Assembly (NCBI RefSeq): GCF_002873395.1
Contig: NZ_MCUV01000013.1
Coordinates: forward strand, 124,001 to 188,000
DNA: 64,000 bases
Reading direction: 5' to 3'
Source: Vibrio sp. 10N.286.49.B3
GTDB taxonomy: Bacteria; Pseudomonadota; Gammaproteobacteria; Enterobacterales; Vibrionaceae
The notes under the pieces were generated by a model. That model was not told the origin of the DNA and made no database searches. It was given only the letters and a program-made list of their open reading frames with translations. Position numbers and translations under genes: made by a program. The stretch's first letter is position 1, and every line of letters starts with the position of its first letter. Positions 1 through 9,562 of this stretch are shown in pieces.

Positions 1-544
1 CTTTTGGGTGCCTGTCAGCTAAATATTGTCCAGATTTAAAACCCATTAAATACCAATCAACACCAATAACGCCTTTAAGTTGCTGGATACTTTCACCAGC
101 GAGTTCTAAATCATTAACGGCAGAAAATAGCGGTATATCACCAATGAGTTCTGACAGTTGATCATTATAAAGCTGTGGGTCAACGGTACCTAAAATAATG
201 GCATCAGCTTGCCACTGTCGGCATAGCTTAAGTTGCTTTATTTGCTTATCTTTATTTGGGTAGCCACCTGCTTCGAGTACTCGTAGTTCTACGCCTTGTT
301 GCTTAGCTTCCGATACCATTCCATAATTAACGGATAACCAATAAGAATCTTTCAAGTGTGGATAGAGAGCGCAAATTTTAGCGGGTGCTTTTTTTATGAC
401 ATAAGGGCTTTTTATGACATAGGGATTAGCGATTACATGCGGGCTCTCTGTGGCGTATGCAGAAGAGAAAAGTGAACCAACACTTTGCCATAAACAAAGA
501 GAGAGTAGTGTTGTACGTACTAGCAAAGCTGTGAGATTTGACAT
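1..544 (-). CDS. torT: TorT, periplasmic TMAO-binding protein (partial, 3' end outside window)
   Basis: The open minus-strand frame starts at the ATG at 544 and runs off the left edge, giving about 181 residues. An N-terminal signal peptide is followed by a segment very like E. coli TorT: KICALYPHLKDSYWLSVNYG, then VLEAGGYPNK, then ILGTVDP and GVDWYLMGF. TorT is a periplasmic ribose-binding-like protein that presents trimethylamine N-oxide to the sensor TorS. The divergently placed torS supports the call. The mature N-terminus carries a short tandem duplication, NPYVIK followed by SPYVIKK, not expected in the family. The missing C-terminal half, and probably torR and torCAD, would lie to the left. 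Confidence 0.9.
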   Translation of the reverse strand, partial: MSNLTALLVRTTLLSLCLWQSVGSLFSSAYATESPHVIANPYVIKSPYVIKKAPAKICALYPHLKDSYWLSVNYGMVSEAKQQGVELRVLEAGGYPNKDKQIKQLKLCRQWQADAIILGTVDPQLYNDQLSELIGDIPLFSAVNDLELAGESIQQLKGVIGVDWYLMGFKSGQYLADRHPK

Positions 545-645
545 GAAACCCATTAAATTAATCAGTAAACACTGCAAAATATAGCGTATTCTTGCTGGGT
601 TAAGAAGCTTAGTACGTATTGAACAGGTATTTAAGGTGAACCTTC

Positions 646-3600
646 ATGTTATTAGCAACCGCAAGTATTGGTCGCAAACTTCTGCTTTCCTTTTTGGTTA
701 TGGCTGTTTTAGTGCTCTTGTCAGCCGTTATTGGTGTATCAGGTTTTTCATTTGTGGCTAAGACGGAAAGTAATGTTGTCAACTCTGCGTTACCTGCAAT
801 GATAGAAGCTCGCCAGGTATCAGAACTAAGTTCTCGAATCATCTCCTCAGTACAGACTTTAAGTAACGTTAAGACAGAAGAGCAAAGACAAGCGTCAGGC
901 AAAGATCTATTTAATAAACTCAATGCGTTATTAACCCATATACAAGCATTAGGTTCAGATTCTTTTGATGAAAATCTACTAAATAGCTTAGAAAGTACGG
1001 TGCAGCAAGTTATTGATAATATAGCGGAATTAGGGTTAGGTGTTGAAAGTAAATTGATGCTCGAGAACCGTGTTTATTCGCAAGTCGAAGCGATGCGTAC
1101 GTTTAGTGTCGAACTTGAGCAATTAACGCGTACTCAAGTTTTAAATACCAGTACGATTGCCGTTGCCAATATCACTCATATTTATGACTTATTAGAAGAA
1201 AATAACATTGAGGACTCTTATCAAGCACTGGATGCTCTGATTGAAGTAGATCTTGATTTATCCGATCGTCTGCATGAATTGCACCTATTAGCATTTAAGA
1301 TCTTGAATATTATCGAAGAAGCGAAAACGGTGACGGATTTAGATCGTATCAAGCAGCTAGAAGCGAATTTTTCGAGTAACTTAACCATTATGTCTCGCCG
1401 TATTCACTCTGTTGAAGATCCCACGCGATCGCAACAAATGACTGCATTATTAGCAGAACTAGACCAGCGTCAGAATTTATTTGATCTCTTACGACAAAGA
1501 GTGAATAACAGCCTTCAATCGCAATCATTGATGCAAAAAACATTGAGTTTATTTGCGCAACTCAATAGAACCGTAACGCAATTAATTGAATCATCGAACC
1601 AGTCGACCAATAAAGCGGTGAATGAACTAAGTACAACGCTTAATTATGCGCAGTGGTCTCTAGGGGTTATCTCGATTATTGGCTTACTCATTACTGCTTT
1701 TATTATCTGGAAGGTGGTATACCTTTCTGTGGTCAAACGCTTAACCGAGTATTCACACGCACTGTTGGCGGTGGCTGGTGGCGATCTATCTATCAATATT
1801 AATGCTAAAGGTCATGATGAGTTAGCGAATATGGGGCGAGCGATTATGACAGCGAGAAATACCGCTCGATCGCTTAAAGTGGTCGCTGAAAGGGAAGCGC
1901 AAGCCAAGTCGGAATTAGAAATGCATAAAGGGCAGTTAGAAGAGCTCGTTGCAGAGCGGACACATCAATTGCAACTGACGAATCAGCGTTTAAATATTGA
2001 AGTTGAAAACCATGCTAAGGCACAGTTAGAAGCTGAACAAGCAAACCGTGCAAAATCTGCCTTTCTTGCCACAATGAGCCATGAAATTCGCACCCCAATG
2101 AATGGGGTATTAGGAACAGCAAGGCTTCTTCAAGAGAGTGGGCTTGATGAGCAGCAAAATCAGTATGCTGAGATCATCAATCGCAGTGGTAAAAATTTAT
2201 TAGCGATACTTAATGATGTATTAGATTATTCAAAAATTGAAGCTGGACACATTGAAATTCGAACTTTGCCTTTTGATTTAGCCACGCGAGTCGCTGATAG
2301 TTTTGAGCTTATGCAGGGGCGCGCAAACGAGAAAAGTATTGAGCTCAATTACTTTATTGAAAGTGATGTTAATCCACACTGCTTAGGTGATGGTGTTCGG
2401 CTTTCGCAGGTACTTAATAACTTGATTAGTAATGCGATAAAGTTCACTGAACAGGGCAGTATTGATCTCTATGTCAGTTTAGATACCCGCTTTCAAGAAA
2501 ATGTTGAACAAGGTGCGACTCAGCAGGTGTTATTTGAAGTATCTGATACAGGTATAGGGCTTGATGAACAAGAGTTAGGCTGCATATTTGATGCGTTTAT
2601 TCAAGCGGTTGGAGGGATAAACTCAACAGGAGGTACAGGGTTAGGTCTCGCTATTTGCCAGCATATTATTGAGGCTCTAGGCGGTGAAATTGGTGTTGAT
2701 TCTGTTAAACATGAAGGTAGCCGATTTTGGTTTTCTGTGCCATTACAGCAATCACAGGAAGTATCAGATGTCATAGTAATGGCATTACCTAAAGCAGAAA
2801 AAAGCAAATATCGAGCGAAGGTTTTGTTAGTTGAAGACAACCCAATTAATAGTCTTGTTGCTGAAGGTTTTTTGCAGAATTTAAATCATCAGACTGTGAT
2901 CGCTGAGAATATTGATCAGGCTCTACATCTCTTCTCTCAACAGGACTTTGATATAGCCCTATTGGACATCCACCTACCTGATGGCAGTGGTATTGATTTA
3001 TTGCATCAGTTGAAAGCACAAGAGGAAGCGCGAGGTGTGTCCGTTGTCACGCCTATGATTGCAGTATCGGCACATGTTTTTGCTGAGGATGTTCAGCGAT
3101 ATTTAGCGATGGGCTTTGATGGATTTTTACCTAAACCGTTAGAGAAAGAGGCATTAGATGATCAGATTCAAGCGGCATTAAAAGAGAGAGTTCATTTAGG
3201 TAAAGCACTACAGCTCGATCAAAATCTTCCCAGCAAGGCAGGCAATGAACTTAATCAACTGAAATCCTTGACTAAACCGACAGGAAGAACCGTGCCCTCC
3301 ATTGATGAAAAATGGATTAACCCCGATGTTATTCGCCAAGATGTAAAAATATTAGGCATTGAAAAAGTAAGTTTTATCGTCGATCTATTTGTACAAACTA
3401 GCCAAGAGATTGAGTTGCAATTAAAGCAAGCTGAGGAGGAGAAGGCTGCCGATACCATTGTCGAATTAGCTCACAAATTAAAAGGATCGGCAGGAAGTTT
3501 GGGGTTAAATTACCTATCTGAACTCTGTTTTGATCTGGAAGTTGCTGTTGATCCTTTAGCTCACTTAACTCAATCAAAAGAGGCACTATCTAATGCTATT

Positions 3601-3648
3601 ATTGACTCAAGTGAGCAACTTAAGGACTTATTAACCCAGCTACCTTAA
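646..3648 (+). CDS. torS: TorS, hybrid sensor histidine kinase for TMAO respiration
   Basis: A 1000-residue tripartite kinase. Membrane segments lie near residues 13-35 and 337-358 with a long periplasmic sensor between them, then HAMP (about 360-412) and a coiled coil. The HisKA domain has the phospho-accepting His479 in MSHEIRTPMNG and is followed by HATPase (GTGLGLAI). A receiver domain has Asp774 (LLDIHLPDG), and a C-terminal HPt domain has His943 (AHKLKGSAG). This is the TorS architecture, in which phosphate passes His-Asp-His to TorR in response to TMAO bound by TorT. It is divergent from torT with about 100 bp between start codons. It converges on the next gene, only 6 bp away, with no separate terminator visible. 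The length is near that of enteric TorS. Confidence 0.93.
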   Translation: MLLATASIGRKLLLSFLVMAVLVLLSAVIGVSGFSFVAKTESNVVNSALPAMIEARQVSELSSRIISSVQTLSNVKTEEQRQASGKDLFNKLNALLTHIQALGSDSFDENLLNSLESTVQQVIDNIAELGLGVESKLMLENRVYSQVEAMRTFSVELEQLTRTQVLNTSTIAVANITHIYDLLEENNIEDSYQALDALIEVDLDLSDRLHELHLLAFKILNIIEEAKTVTDLDRIKQLEANFSSNLTIMSRRIHSVEDPTRSQQMTALLAELDQRQNLFDLLRQRVNNSLQSQSLMQKTLSLFAQLNRTVTQLIESSNQSTNKAVNELSTTLNYAQWSLGVISIIGLLITAFIIWKVVYLSVVKRLTEYSHALLAVAGGDLSININAKGHDELANMGRAIMTARNTARSLKVVAEREAQAKSELEMHKGQLEELVAERTHQLQLTNQRLNIEVENHAKAQLEAEQANRAKSAFLATMSHEIRTPMNGVLGTARLLQESGLDEQQNQYAEIINRSGKNLLAILNDVLDYSKIEAGHIEIRTLPFDLATRVADSFELMQGRANEKSIELNYFIESDVNPHCLGDGVRLSQVLNNLISNAIKFTEQGSIDLYVSLDTRFQENVEQGATQQVLFEVSDTGIGLDEQELGCIFDAFIQAVGGINSTGGTGLGLAICQHIIEALGGEIGVDSVKHEGSRFWFSVPLQQSQEVSDVIVMALPKAEKSKYRAKVLLVEDNPINSLVAEGFLQNLNHQTVIAENIDQALHLFSQQDFDIALLDIHLPDGSGIDLLHQLKAQEEARGVSVVTPMIAVSAHVFAEDVQRYLAMGFDGFLPKPLEKEALDDQIQAALKERVHLGKALQLDQNLPSKAGNELNQLKSLTKPTGRTVPSIDEKWINPDVIRQDVKILGIEKVSFIVDLFVQTSQEIELQLKQAEEEKAADTIVELAHKLKGSAGSLGLNYLSELCFDLEVAVDPLAHLTQSKEALSNAIIDSSEQLKDLLTQLP

Positions 3649-3654
3649 AGTCGG

Positions 3655-6021
3655 TTAACGGTTCTCAAAACGGTTGTAATCAAGTAGACCAGCTTCAATA
3701 GGTTGGTCATTTTGATACCATTGATGGACTCGGTCACTAAAAGACCAGAAATCACTATCACTTCGGCGCACAGCAAAGGCATCTAAAATATCAATGTAAT
3801 CTTGCTCCGTCGCTAGTTTTTCTAGCATGACGACAAGTTTAGCAATGTCTTTTTCTTGTACCTGTAAAAAGGCTTCTGGGTAACTACCGACAACGCCTCT
3901 GACAATAGTTAGGTCATCATTTTGGTAGTCTCTATTTTTATCTTCACTAAACAAACTCGATATATTGCTATGAGCATTGTTATGCAAAATAGTAAATAAT
4001 TGCTCAGTACCCGATTCAGGCTTGATCATCATAATGATATTTTGTGGTACATGAATTAATCCCGTACCTTTTATCTTATCTATCTGTTTTAAAAGCGCTT
4101 CATTATTTTCACTTAAACCTGTATTGGTGATGCGATAGCGATGGTTGAGCACTGGTTGTACCTTCGCTTTTAACTGATCGAGCAATTCAGATTTCGGATC
4201 ATTGGTTTTGTATATCACTTGTGTTGGCTGATTAAACGGTTCAACGTTACGCTGCAGAAATTGACTCAGCTGTGGGTGTTGATTTTGGTACCAGCTTGAG
4301 TGCTCTTTATGGCGTATGTCTTTTGGTAATAGCGATAAGAAATTACTCTCTCCCTCTAAGCGTAAAAAGTCCATAAACATCCGTGTGACCAACTGGTGTC
4401 CAAAGTTGCCATAAACATCAAAGCCAGCCACAAGTAGGTAATGGATGCGTTCAAGTAGGGCGTAGTCTAGAACCCATGCCGTTTTTGGTTTTTCCCCCAC
4501 CAAGCCTTGAACAACAGATGCGCTGTCAAAGTGCCTAAAAATAGTTAAAGCAGCATTTGGATTGGTACCATTGCCTGTCCATATTAAGTTCGTATCTAAA
4601 TTTGCACCATTTTTAAACTCTTGATTAGTAAACTCAGATTTAGCTTCTAAGTAGCGTCCTTGTTGGCGAGAATAGCGCGCCCATGTTGTTATGGGTAACA
4701 CATTACTTTTTAATTCGCCTGGTAACTTAAGGTTATCGGCTTGTGATTGATAAAAGGCACTGACCTCTGGTATATCCGTTTTATCTGGATCAAGAAAGAA
4801 TACCCAAAAGCGATCATTGATAACATTGAGTGCCAATTGACCGCGACAAACAGGACCCTTGATATAAGCCATCACTGTATTTTGGGCATTATCGAGCATG
4901 AATTTAAAACGTGATTTAACCGGAAGATCAATGAATGCGGTCATCGGATTAGCTGAAACATGCACGTTATAACTTGGTAGTGCCGTTACCTCATACGTTT
5001 CTTTTATAAACCATTGATTCCAGTTACTTAGTATGGTTTGGTTTAGTGCAAAAGGCATATGGGTCTTATCAACAATTGTGCCTAGCTCTGGAATTAAACG
5101 GTAGTAAACACGCTCAACATTAGGGTCATCATAAGGTCGGCGTGTTGCAATTCTTTTAACGGGCTCACCAGGGGGGGTTACAGAGCGAACTAATGCGAAA
5201 AAGCGCGGTGTTTTATTATTGTTGTTGGTGAGTTCCGAAAAATAGAGATGAGAAAGAAAGAGGTGTTCATAGATGTAGCGCGAGGCTAACTGGTTTTTTA
5301 GTGCGTCTTGATTTAAAAAGCTTTCAAACAAGGCAATATTACTTGTTTCATTCGTTGTTAATGGCTGAGGCGTATTCATTTTTGCCCCAGTTTGCAGCCA
5401 ATTCATGAGCGTTGCATACTCTTGGTCCGCCAGATTTGGCATCCCATAGGGCATTCCCCAAGTTGGGTAGTCTTTTTCATATTGATCATATTCATCCATG
5501 GTTGGACATTGCTGAACACGATCAATTGCAAAATCAAAACCTTCTAGCTGAACTTGATCTGGAAGAGGATGGTTCTTCTTCTGCATTAATAAACGTGCAA
5601 TTAACCCTGCCTCAATATTGGCTTGGGGTGTTTGGTCGCGTTCATTTAAAACAGGATAGAAACCAGATTGCCGCCACTCTTCAGTTAGTTGAGCATCTTC
5701 AAATAGTCGTGTTGGCGCTGTCGCGGTTAGTCGTGTTCCTTGGTAAATCCTATTTTTACTTGCCCCACGATCAATACCGTCAGGCGAGGACATTTTTAGT
5801 TGGCAGGGCGCATCGTAGCAAGCATGGCAAACGACGCAGCGCTTATCAATGATGGGCTTTACTTCATTGAGGAAATGACTTGCTGCTGCAGTTGAAGGCG
5901 TTGCTTGCCTTTCTCGAACTTGCTCTTTGCCGAAAAGTTGATCGTAATTTAAGCCAGCATAAGTGGCACAACCAGAAAAGAGAACGATGAATACGAGTAG
6001 AAGACGTTGTTTTAAAATCAT
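3655..6021 (-). CDS. cti: Fatty acid cis/trans isomerase (Cti)
   Basis: The 788-residue product fits the periplasmic haem-containing unsaturated fatty acid isomerase Cti, which converts cis to trans double bonds in membrane phospholipids under solvent, heat or osmotic stress. The N-terminus is a lipoprotein-like signal (LFSGC, Cys18), which would anchor the protein in the periplasm; many Cti proteins have a simple signal peptide instead. A cytochrome c haem motif CVVCH lies at residues 62-66. The length matches the usual 750-790 residues. The gene is monocistronic and divergent from the osmoprotectant operon by 283 bp. The sequence does not show any co-regulation of the two by envelope or osmotic stress. 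Confidence 0.85.
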   Translation of the reverse strand: MILKQRLLLVFIVLFSGCATYAGLNYDQLFGKEQVRERQATPSTAAASHFLNEVKPIIDKRCVVCHACYDAPCQLKMSSPDGIDRGASKNRIYQGTRLTATAPTRLFEDAQLTEEWRQSGFYPVLNERDQTPQANIEAGLIARLLMQKKNHPLPDQVQLEGFDFAIDRVQQCPTMDEYDQYEKDYPTWGMPYGMPNLADQEYATLMNWLQTGAKMNTPQPLTTNETSNIALFESFLNQDALKNQLASRYIYEHLFLSHLYFSELTNNNNKTPRFFALVRSVTPPGEPVKRIATRRPYDDPNVERVYYRLIPELGTIVDKTHMPFALNQTILSNWNQWFIKETYEVTALPSYNVHVSANPMTAFIDLPVKSRFKFMLDNAQNTVMAYIKGPVCRGQLALNVINDRFWVFFLDPDKTDIPEVSAFYQSQADNLKLPGELKSNVLPITTWARYSRQQGRYLEAKSEFTNQEFKNGANLDTNLIWTGNGTNPNAALTIFRHFDSASVVQGLVGEKPKTAWVLDYALLERIHYLLVAGFDVYGNFGHQLVTRMFMDFLRLEGESNFLSLLPKDIRHKEHSSWYQNQHPQLSQFLQRNVEPFNQPTQVIYKTNDPKSELLDQLKAKVQPVLNHRYRITNTGLSENNEALLKQIDKIKGTGLIHVPQNIIMMIKPESGTEQLFTILHNNAHSNISSLFSEDKNRDYQNDDLTIVRGVVGSYPEAFLQVQEKDIAKLVVMLEKLATEQDYIDILDAFAVRRSDSDFWSFSDRVHQWYQNDQPIEAGLLDYNRFENR

Positions 6022-6304
6022 AATGCAGCCTTTTAAGAGTTATTCTGGAATTAAAGCAAAGATGTAACATTTCGCAATTAATGTTGACCTTTTTGTTAGT
6101 CAATGTTGCTCATTTCGATGTATTTATATCATGTATTTTAGGTTGTAAACTTTCAATAAATATAAGATCTTATGATTATTTTTTACAATTGGAGCTTATT
6201 TGTTGTAACATACCTTAACATTGGCGCTGGTTGCTTAGTGCGCTACATGTGAAAAATACTTGTTGAAATTATACATAAGTTAATGAATTAATAAGGATAT
6301 TAAT

Positions 6305-7309
6305 ATGCGTAACCTTGTATCATCATCACTAATACTTGCCTGTTCATCTTTTGCTATGAACGCCTCTGCAAGCGAGTGTGGAACGGTCACTATTGCTGAT
6401 ATGAATTGGAACTCAGCCACTTTGATCGCCAATATTGACCGCTTTATACTCGAACACGGCTTTGATTGCGATGCCGAACTGGTTCCTGGCGATACTATGC
6501 CGACAGGGACTTCAATGGTTGAAAAAGGTCAGCCAGATCTTGCTCCTGAATTTTGGAGTAATTCAATGAAAGAAGCACTCGATAAGGGTGTGGCAGAAGG
6601 GCGTATCCGTTATGCTGGAAAGACCTTATCTGAAGGTGGAGAAGAGGGTTTTTGGGTTCCAGCTTATATGGTTGAAAAAGATCCGTCTTTAGCCACAATT
6701 GAAGGTATTAAAGCAAACGCTAAGCTATTTACACATCCAGAAGACCCATCTAAGTCAGCATTTATGGGTTGCCCAGCGGGTTGGAATTGCCAAATATCAT
6801 CTAGCCAGTTATTTAATGCTATGAAACTTGCGGATTCAGGTTTTGAACTGCTTGATCCAGGCTCTGGTGCGGGTCTTACCGGCTCTATAGCAAAAGCATA
6901 TGAACGAGAAGAGGCATGGTTTGGTTACTACTGGGCACCAACCTCGGTGTTGGGTAAATACGATATGGTGAAAGTGGACTTTGGCTCTGGTACCGATAAA
7001 GAGCATTATGAAGAATGTATCACTCAAATTGACTGTTTAGAGCCAAAAGCGACAATGTACCCACCTTCAGCCGTAGACTCGGTTGTCACAGAGGATTTTG
7101 CTCAACGATCTCCAGAGGCAATCACTTACCTTGCTGCGCGTTCGTTTACTAATGGTCAAATGAATGAATTACTTGCTTGGATGGAAGATGAACAAGCTGA
7201 TGGTGAATATTCAGTTGAACACTTCTTAACGAACTATGAAGACACATGGTCTAAATGGGTCGATTCAGCAACAGCGAGTAAAATAAAGAAAGCTCTATCA
7301 GAAATTTAA
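6305..7309 (+). CDS. proX: Glycine betaine/proline betaine ABC transporter, substrate-binding protein
   Basis: A 334-residue OpuAC/ProX-type binding protein. A cleavable signal peptide (about residues 1-22, ending NASAS) precedes a periplasmic domain that opens with VTIADMNWNSATLIANI. It has several Trp and aromatic residues of the kind that form the aromatic cage for quaternary amines, such as EFWSNSM and WFGYYWAPT. It delivers betaine-type compatible solutes to the ProW/ProV complex. The ribosome site AAGGA sits at 6292-6296. It is first in a proX-proW-proV operon, the reverse of the enterobacterial order, and a hairpin after it probably lets the binding protein be made in excess. Choline or another betaine could be the real substrate. 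Confidence 0.85.
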   Translation: MRNLVSSSLILACSSFAMNASASECGTVTIADMNWNSATLIANIDRFILEHGFDCDAELVPGDTMPTGTSMVEKGQPDLAPEFWSNSMKEALDKGVAEGRIRYAGKTLSEGGEEGFWVPAYMVEKDPSLATIEGIKANAKLFTHPEDPSKSAFMGCPAGWNCQISSSQLFNAMKLADSGFELLDPGSGAGLTGSIAKAYEREEAWFGYYWAPTSVLGKYDMVKVDFGSGTDKEHYEECITQIDCLEPKATMYPPSAVDSVVTEDFAQRSPEAITYLAARSFTNGQMNELLAWMEDEQADGEYSVEHFLTNYEDTWSKWVDSATASKIKKALSEI

Positions 7310-7321
7310 TTTTTATCTATT

Positions 7322-7342
7322 AAGCCCGGGATGCCCGGGCTT
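7322..7342 (+). terminator. Intercistronic hairpin after proX
   Basis: A perfect 9-bp stem AAGCCCGGG / CCCGGGCTT with a 3-nt loop, followed by TTTGTGTTTTT, lies between proX and proW. This reads as a partial terminator or RNA-stabilising element that would raise the amount of binding protein relative to permease and ATPase, a common arrangement in ABC uptake operons. Confidence 0.75.
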
Positions 7343-7366
7343 TTGTGTTTTTAGGGAGTAAATAAA

Positions 7367-8257
7367 ATGTCTGATAAATCATGGTTTTCTGAAATTCCTC
7401 AGTTAGATCGTCATCAGCTTCTTGATATAAGAAAAACATTAGATGGGGCTTATCGTGGTTTTTCACGTGAGTACGGTGACAGTATTGAAGCCTTCTTTGA
7501 TCCGTTATTAACTTTTCTTATCTGGTTTGAAAAACTATTACTTGGTAGCCCATGGTGGTTAGTGATCGCTGTATTAGCGGCATTTGCATACGGTGCGAGT
7601 CGTTCATGGAAACTGACGTTGAGTGTTGGCGTTGCCTTTTTCCTCATTGGCTTCTTTGGTATGTGGGATAACACCATGCGTACCATGAGTATTATCTTAG
7701 TCTCCACACTATTGGCGATTTGTATCGGTATACCTATTGGGATCGCCATGGCGCGTTCCAACCGGGTGCAATCTATTGTCACGCCAGTACTTGATATTAT
7801 GCAAACGATGCCAGCCTTTGTGTACCTGATCCCTGTGGTGATGCTGCTCGGTATTGGTAAAATACCAGGGGTGATTGCGGTGATTATCTACGCTATTCCA
7901 CCTGTTATACGTTTAACTAACTTAGGTATTCGACTGGTCGATAAAGAGGTATTAGAGGCAGCGACAGCTTATGGTGCAAGCCCTATGCAGCGCCTATTTG
8001 GTGTTCAATTACCGCTAGCTATGCCAAATATTATGGCGGGGATTAACCAAACGATTATGATGGCACTGGCTATGGTCGTTATTGCTTCTATGATCGGAGT
8101 AAAAGGTTTAGGACAACCTGTACTTAAATCAATTACTAATCAATACTTTACTCTTGGGCTACTCAACGGGTTAGCGATTGTTGCATTAGCGATTATCTTT
8201 GACCGCATTTCACAAAGTTATGCTAAGCGTACTTTGCAAAACTTTGGGGGACAATAA
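7367..8257 (+). CDS. proW: Glycine betaine/proline betaine ABC transporter, permease
   Basis: A 296-residue inner-membrane permease of the ProW/OpuAB family with about six to seven hydrophobic segments. It has the cytoplasmic coupling loop EAATAYGASPMQRLFGVQLPLA and the downstream run MPNIMAGINQTIMMALAMVV, both typical of betaine permeases. It forms the channel through which solute bound by ProX is moved, powered by ProV. The start is preceded by GGGAGTA. It ends 1 bp before the proV start region, indicating translational coupling. Its length is somewhat shorter than E. coli ProW (354), which has an extended N-terminus. Confidence 0.88.
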   Translation: MSDKSWFSEIPQLDRHQLLDIRKTLDGAYRGFSREYGDSIEAFFDPLLTFLIWFEKLLLGSPWWLVIAVLAAFAYGASRSWKLTLSVGVAFFLIGFFGMWDNTMRTMSIILVSTLLAICIGIPIGIAMARSNRVQSIVTPVLDIMQTMPAFVYLIPVVMLLGIGKIPGVIAVIIYAIPPVIRLTNLGIRLVDKEVLEAATAYGASPMQRLFGVQLPLAMPNIMAGINQTIMMALAMVVIASMIGVKGLGQPVLKSITNQYFTLGLLNGLAIVALAIIFDRISQSYAKRTLQNFGGQ

Positions 8258-8258
8258 G

Positions 8259-9491
8259 ATGGACGCAACGGATAGTAAGACCCCGTTAATACGAATTAAG
8301 AATTTATACAAAGTTTTTGGTCGTAATGAAAAAAAAGTGTTAGAAGAAGTTAAAGCTGGCAAGTCAAAGGACACCATTTTATCTGAAACAGGTCACACTG
8401 TTGGGCTGTCAGATATTAACCTAGATATTTATCCTGGTGAGATCTTTGTGATCATGGGTCTATCGGGCTCTGGTAAATCAACCTTGATCCGTCACTTTAA
8501 TCGCTTAATAGAGCCGACAGCTGGCGAGATAGAAATTGCTGGTAGTGATGTCATGAAACTGAATGATAAAGAGCTACAAGACTTCCGCCGTCATAAAATG
8601 TCGATGGTATTTCAGCGCTTTGGCTTAATGCCGCATAGAACTGTTTTGCAAAATATCGCTTATGGTTTGCAAGTTCAAGGGATTAAAAAAAGTCAGCGCG
8701 AAGAGTCGGCGAAGCAGTGGTTAGAGACGGTAGGCTTAGATGGTTATGCGAATCAATATCCTGGTCAATTGTCTGGTGGGCAACAGCAGCGTGTTGGTTT
8801 AGCAAGAGCACTGTGTACCGATGCTGATATTCTATTAATGGATGAAGCTTTTTCCGCCTTAGATCCTTTGATCCGCAGTGAAATGCAAGATCAGTTAATT
8901 GGTTTGCAAGATAAGCTGCATAAAACCATTGTCTTTATTACCCACGATCTTGATGAAGCGCTGCGTTTAGGTGATAGGATCGCTATTTTACGTGATGGTA
9001 TTTTAGTACAGCAAGGTGAGCCGGTTGATATTCTGCTTAATCCTATTGATGACTATGTTGAAGCCTTCGTAAAAGATGTGAATCGCGCGCGCGCTTTAAC
9101 GGTAGAGACGGTGATGCAACCTCAAGTTTGTCGTATATCGACAGAAACGATTGGGGAAGCGGTGATACAAATGCGTAACTCAAAGCAAGACTATGGTTAT
9201 GTTGTTAATGAAGAAGATGGCTACCGTGGCTTAATCACACAGGAGACATTAGAGAATGTTGAAAAGGGTGACTATAGCAATACGATTGACTCATCTTTAC
9301 TTGAGGATGTTCCCGCGGTACAAAGTGATGCATTATTAGAAAGTGTTATCCCAGAGATGATTGATAATGAGCACCCATTACCTGTATTAAATGCAGAAGG
9401 GGATGTAGAGGGGCATTTATGTCGTTCAACCTTAGCTGAGGTATTAAGTGATCAGTCTCATGAAGAAGAAAGTGCCGTAAAGTCTGCTTAA
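8259..9491 (+). CDS. proV: Glycine betaine/proline betaine ABC transporter, ATP-binding protein
   Basis: A 410-residue ATPase energising ProW. Walker A (GLSGSGKST) is at residues 67-75, the ABC signature LSGGQ at 171-175, and Walker B (ILLMDEAFSALDP) follows. A C-terminal region after about residue 280 resembles the tandem CBS domains that sense ionic strength in ProV/OpuAA. I place the start at the ATG at 8259, directly after the proW stop (TAAG-ATG). An earlier in-frame ATG at 8199 would add 20 residues and overlap proW by 59 bp, which is unlikely. The gene ends before a strong bidirectional terminator. Confidence 0.9.
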   Translation: MDATDSKTPLIRIKNLYKVFGRNEKKVLEEVKAGKSKDTILSETGHTVGLSDINLDIYPGEIFVIMGLSGSGKSTLIRHFNRLIEPTAGEIEIAGSDVMKLNDKELQDFRRHKMSMVFQRFGLMPHRTVLQNIAYGLQVQGIKKSQREESAKQWLETVGLDGYANQYPGQLSGGQQQRVGLARALCTDADILLMDEAFSALDPLIRSEMQDQLIGLQDKLHKTIVFITHDLDEALRLGDRIAILRDGILVQQGEPVDILLNPIDDYVEAFVKDVNRARALTVETVMQPQVCRISTETIGEAVIQMRNSKQDYGYVVNEEDGYRGLITQETLENVEKGDYSNTIDSSLLEDVPAVQSDALLESVIPEMIDNEHPLPVLNAEGDVEGHLCRSTLAEVLSDQSHEEESAVKSA

Positions 9492-9508
9492 TCATTTTTA
9501 AGCAATAA

Positions 9509-9546
9509 AAAAAGCGCTTAACCTATCGCTAGGTTAAGCGCTTTTT
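9509..9546. terminator. Bidirectional terminator between proV and the MFS gene
   Basis: A perfect 17-bp inverted repeat (arms 9509-9525 and 9530-9546) with a TCGC loop, A-rich on the left and T-rich on the right. It can act as a Rho-independent terminator for both convergent genes. Confidence 0.92.
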
Positions 9547-9562
9547 ATTTAAGAGAAGTAAC

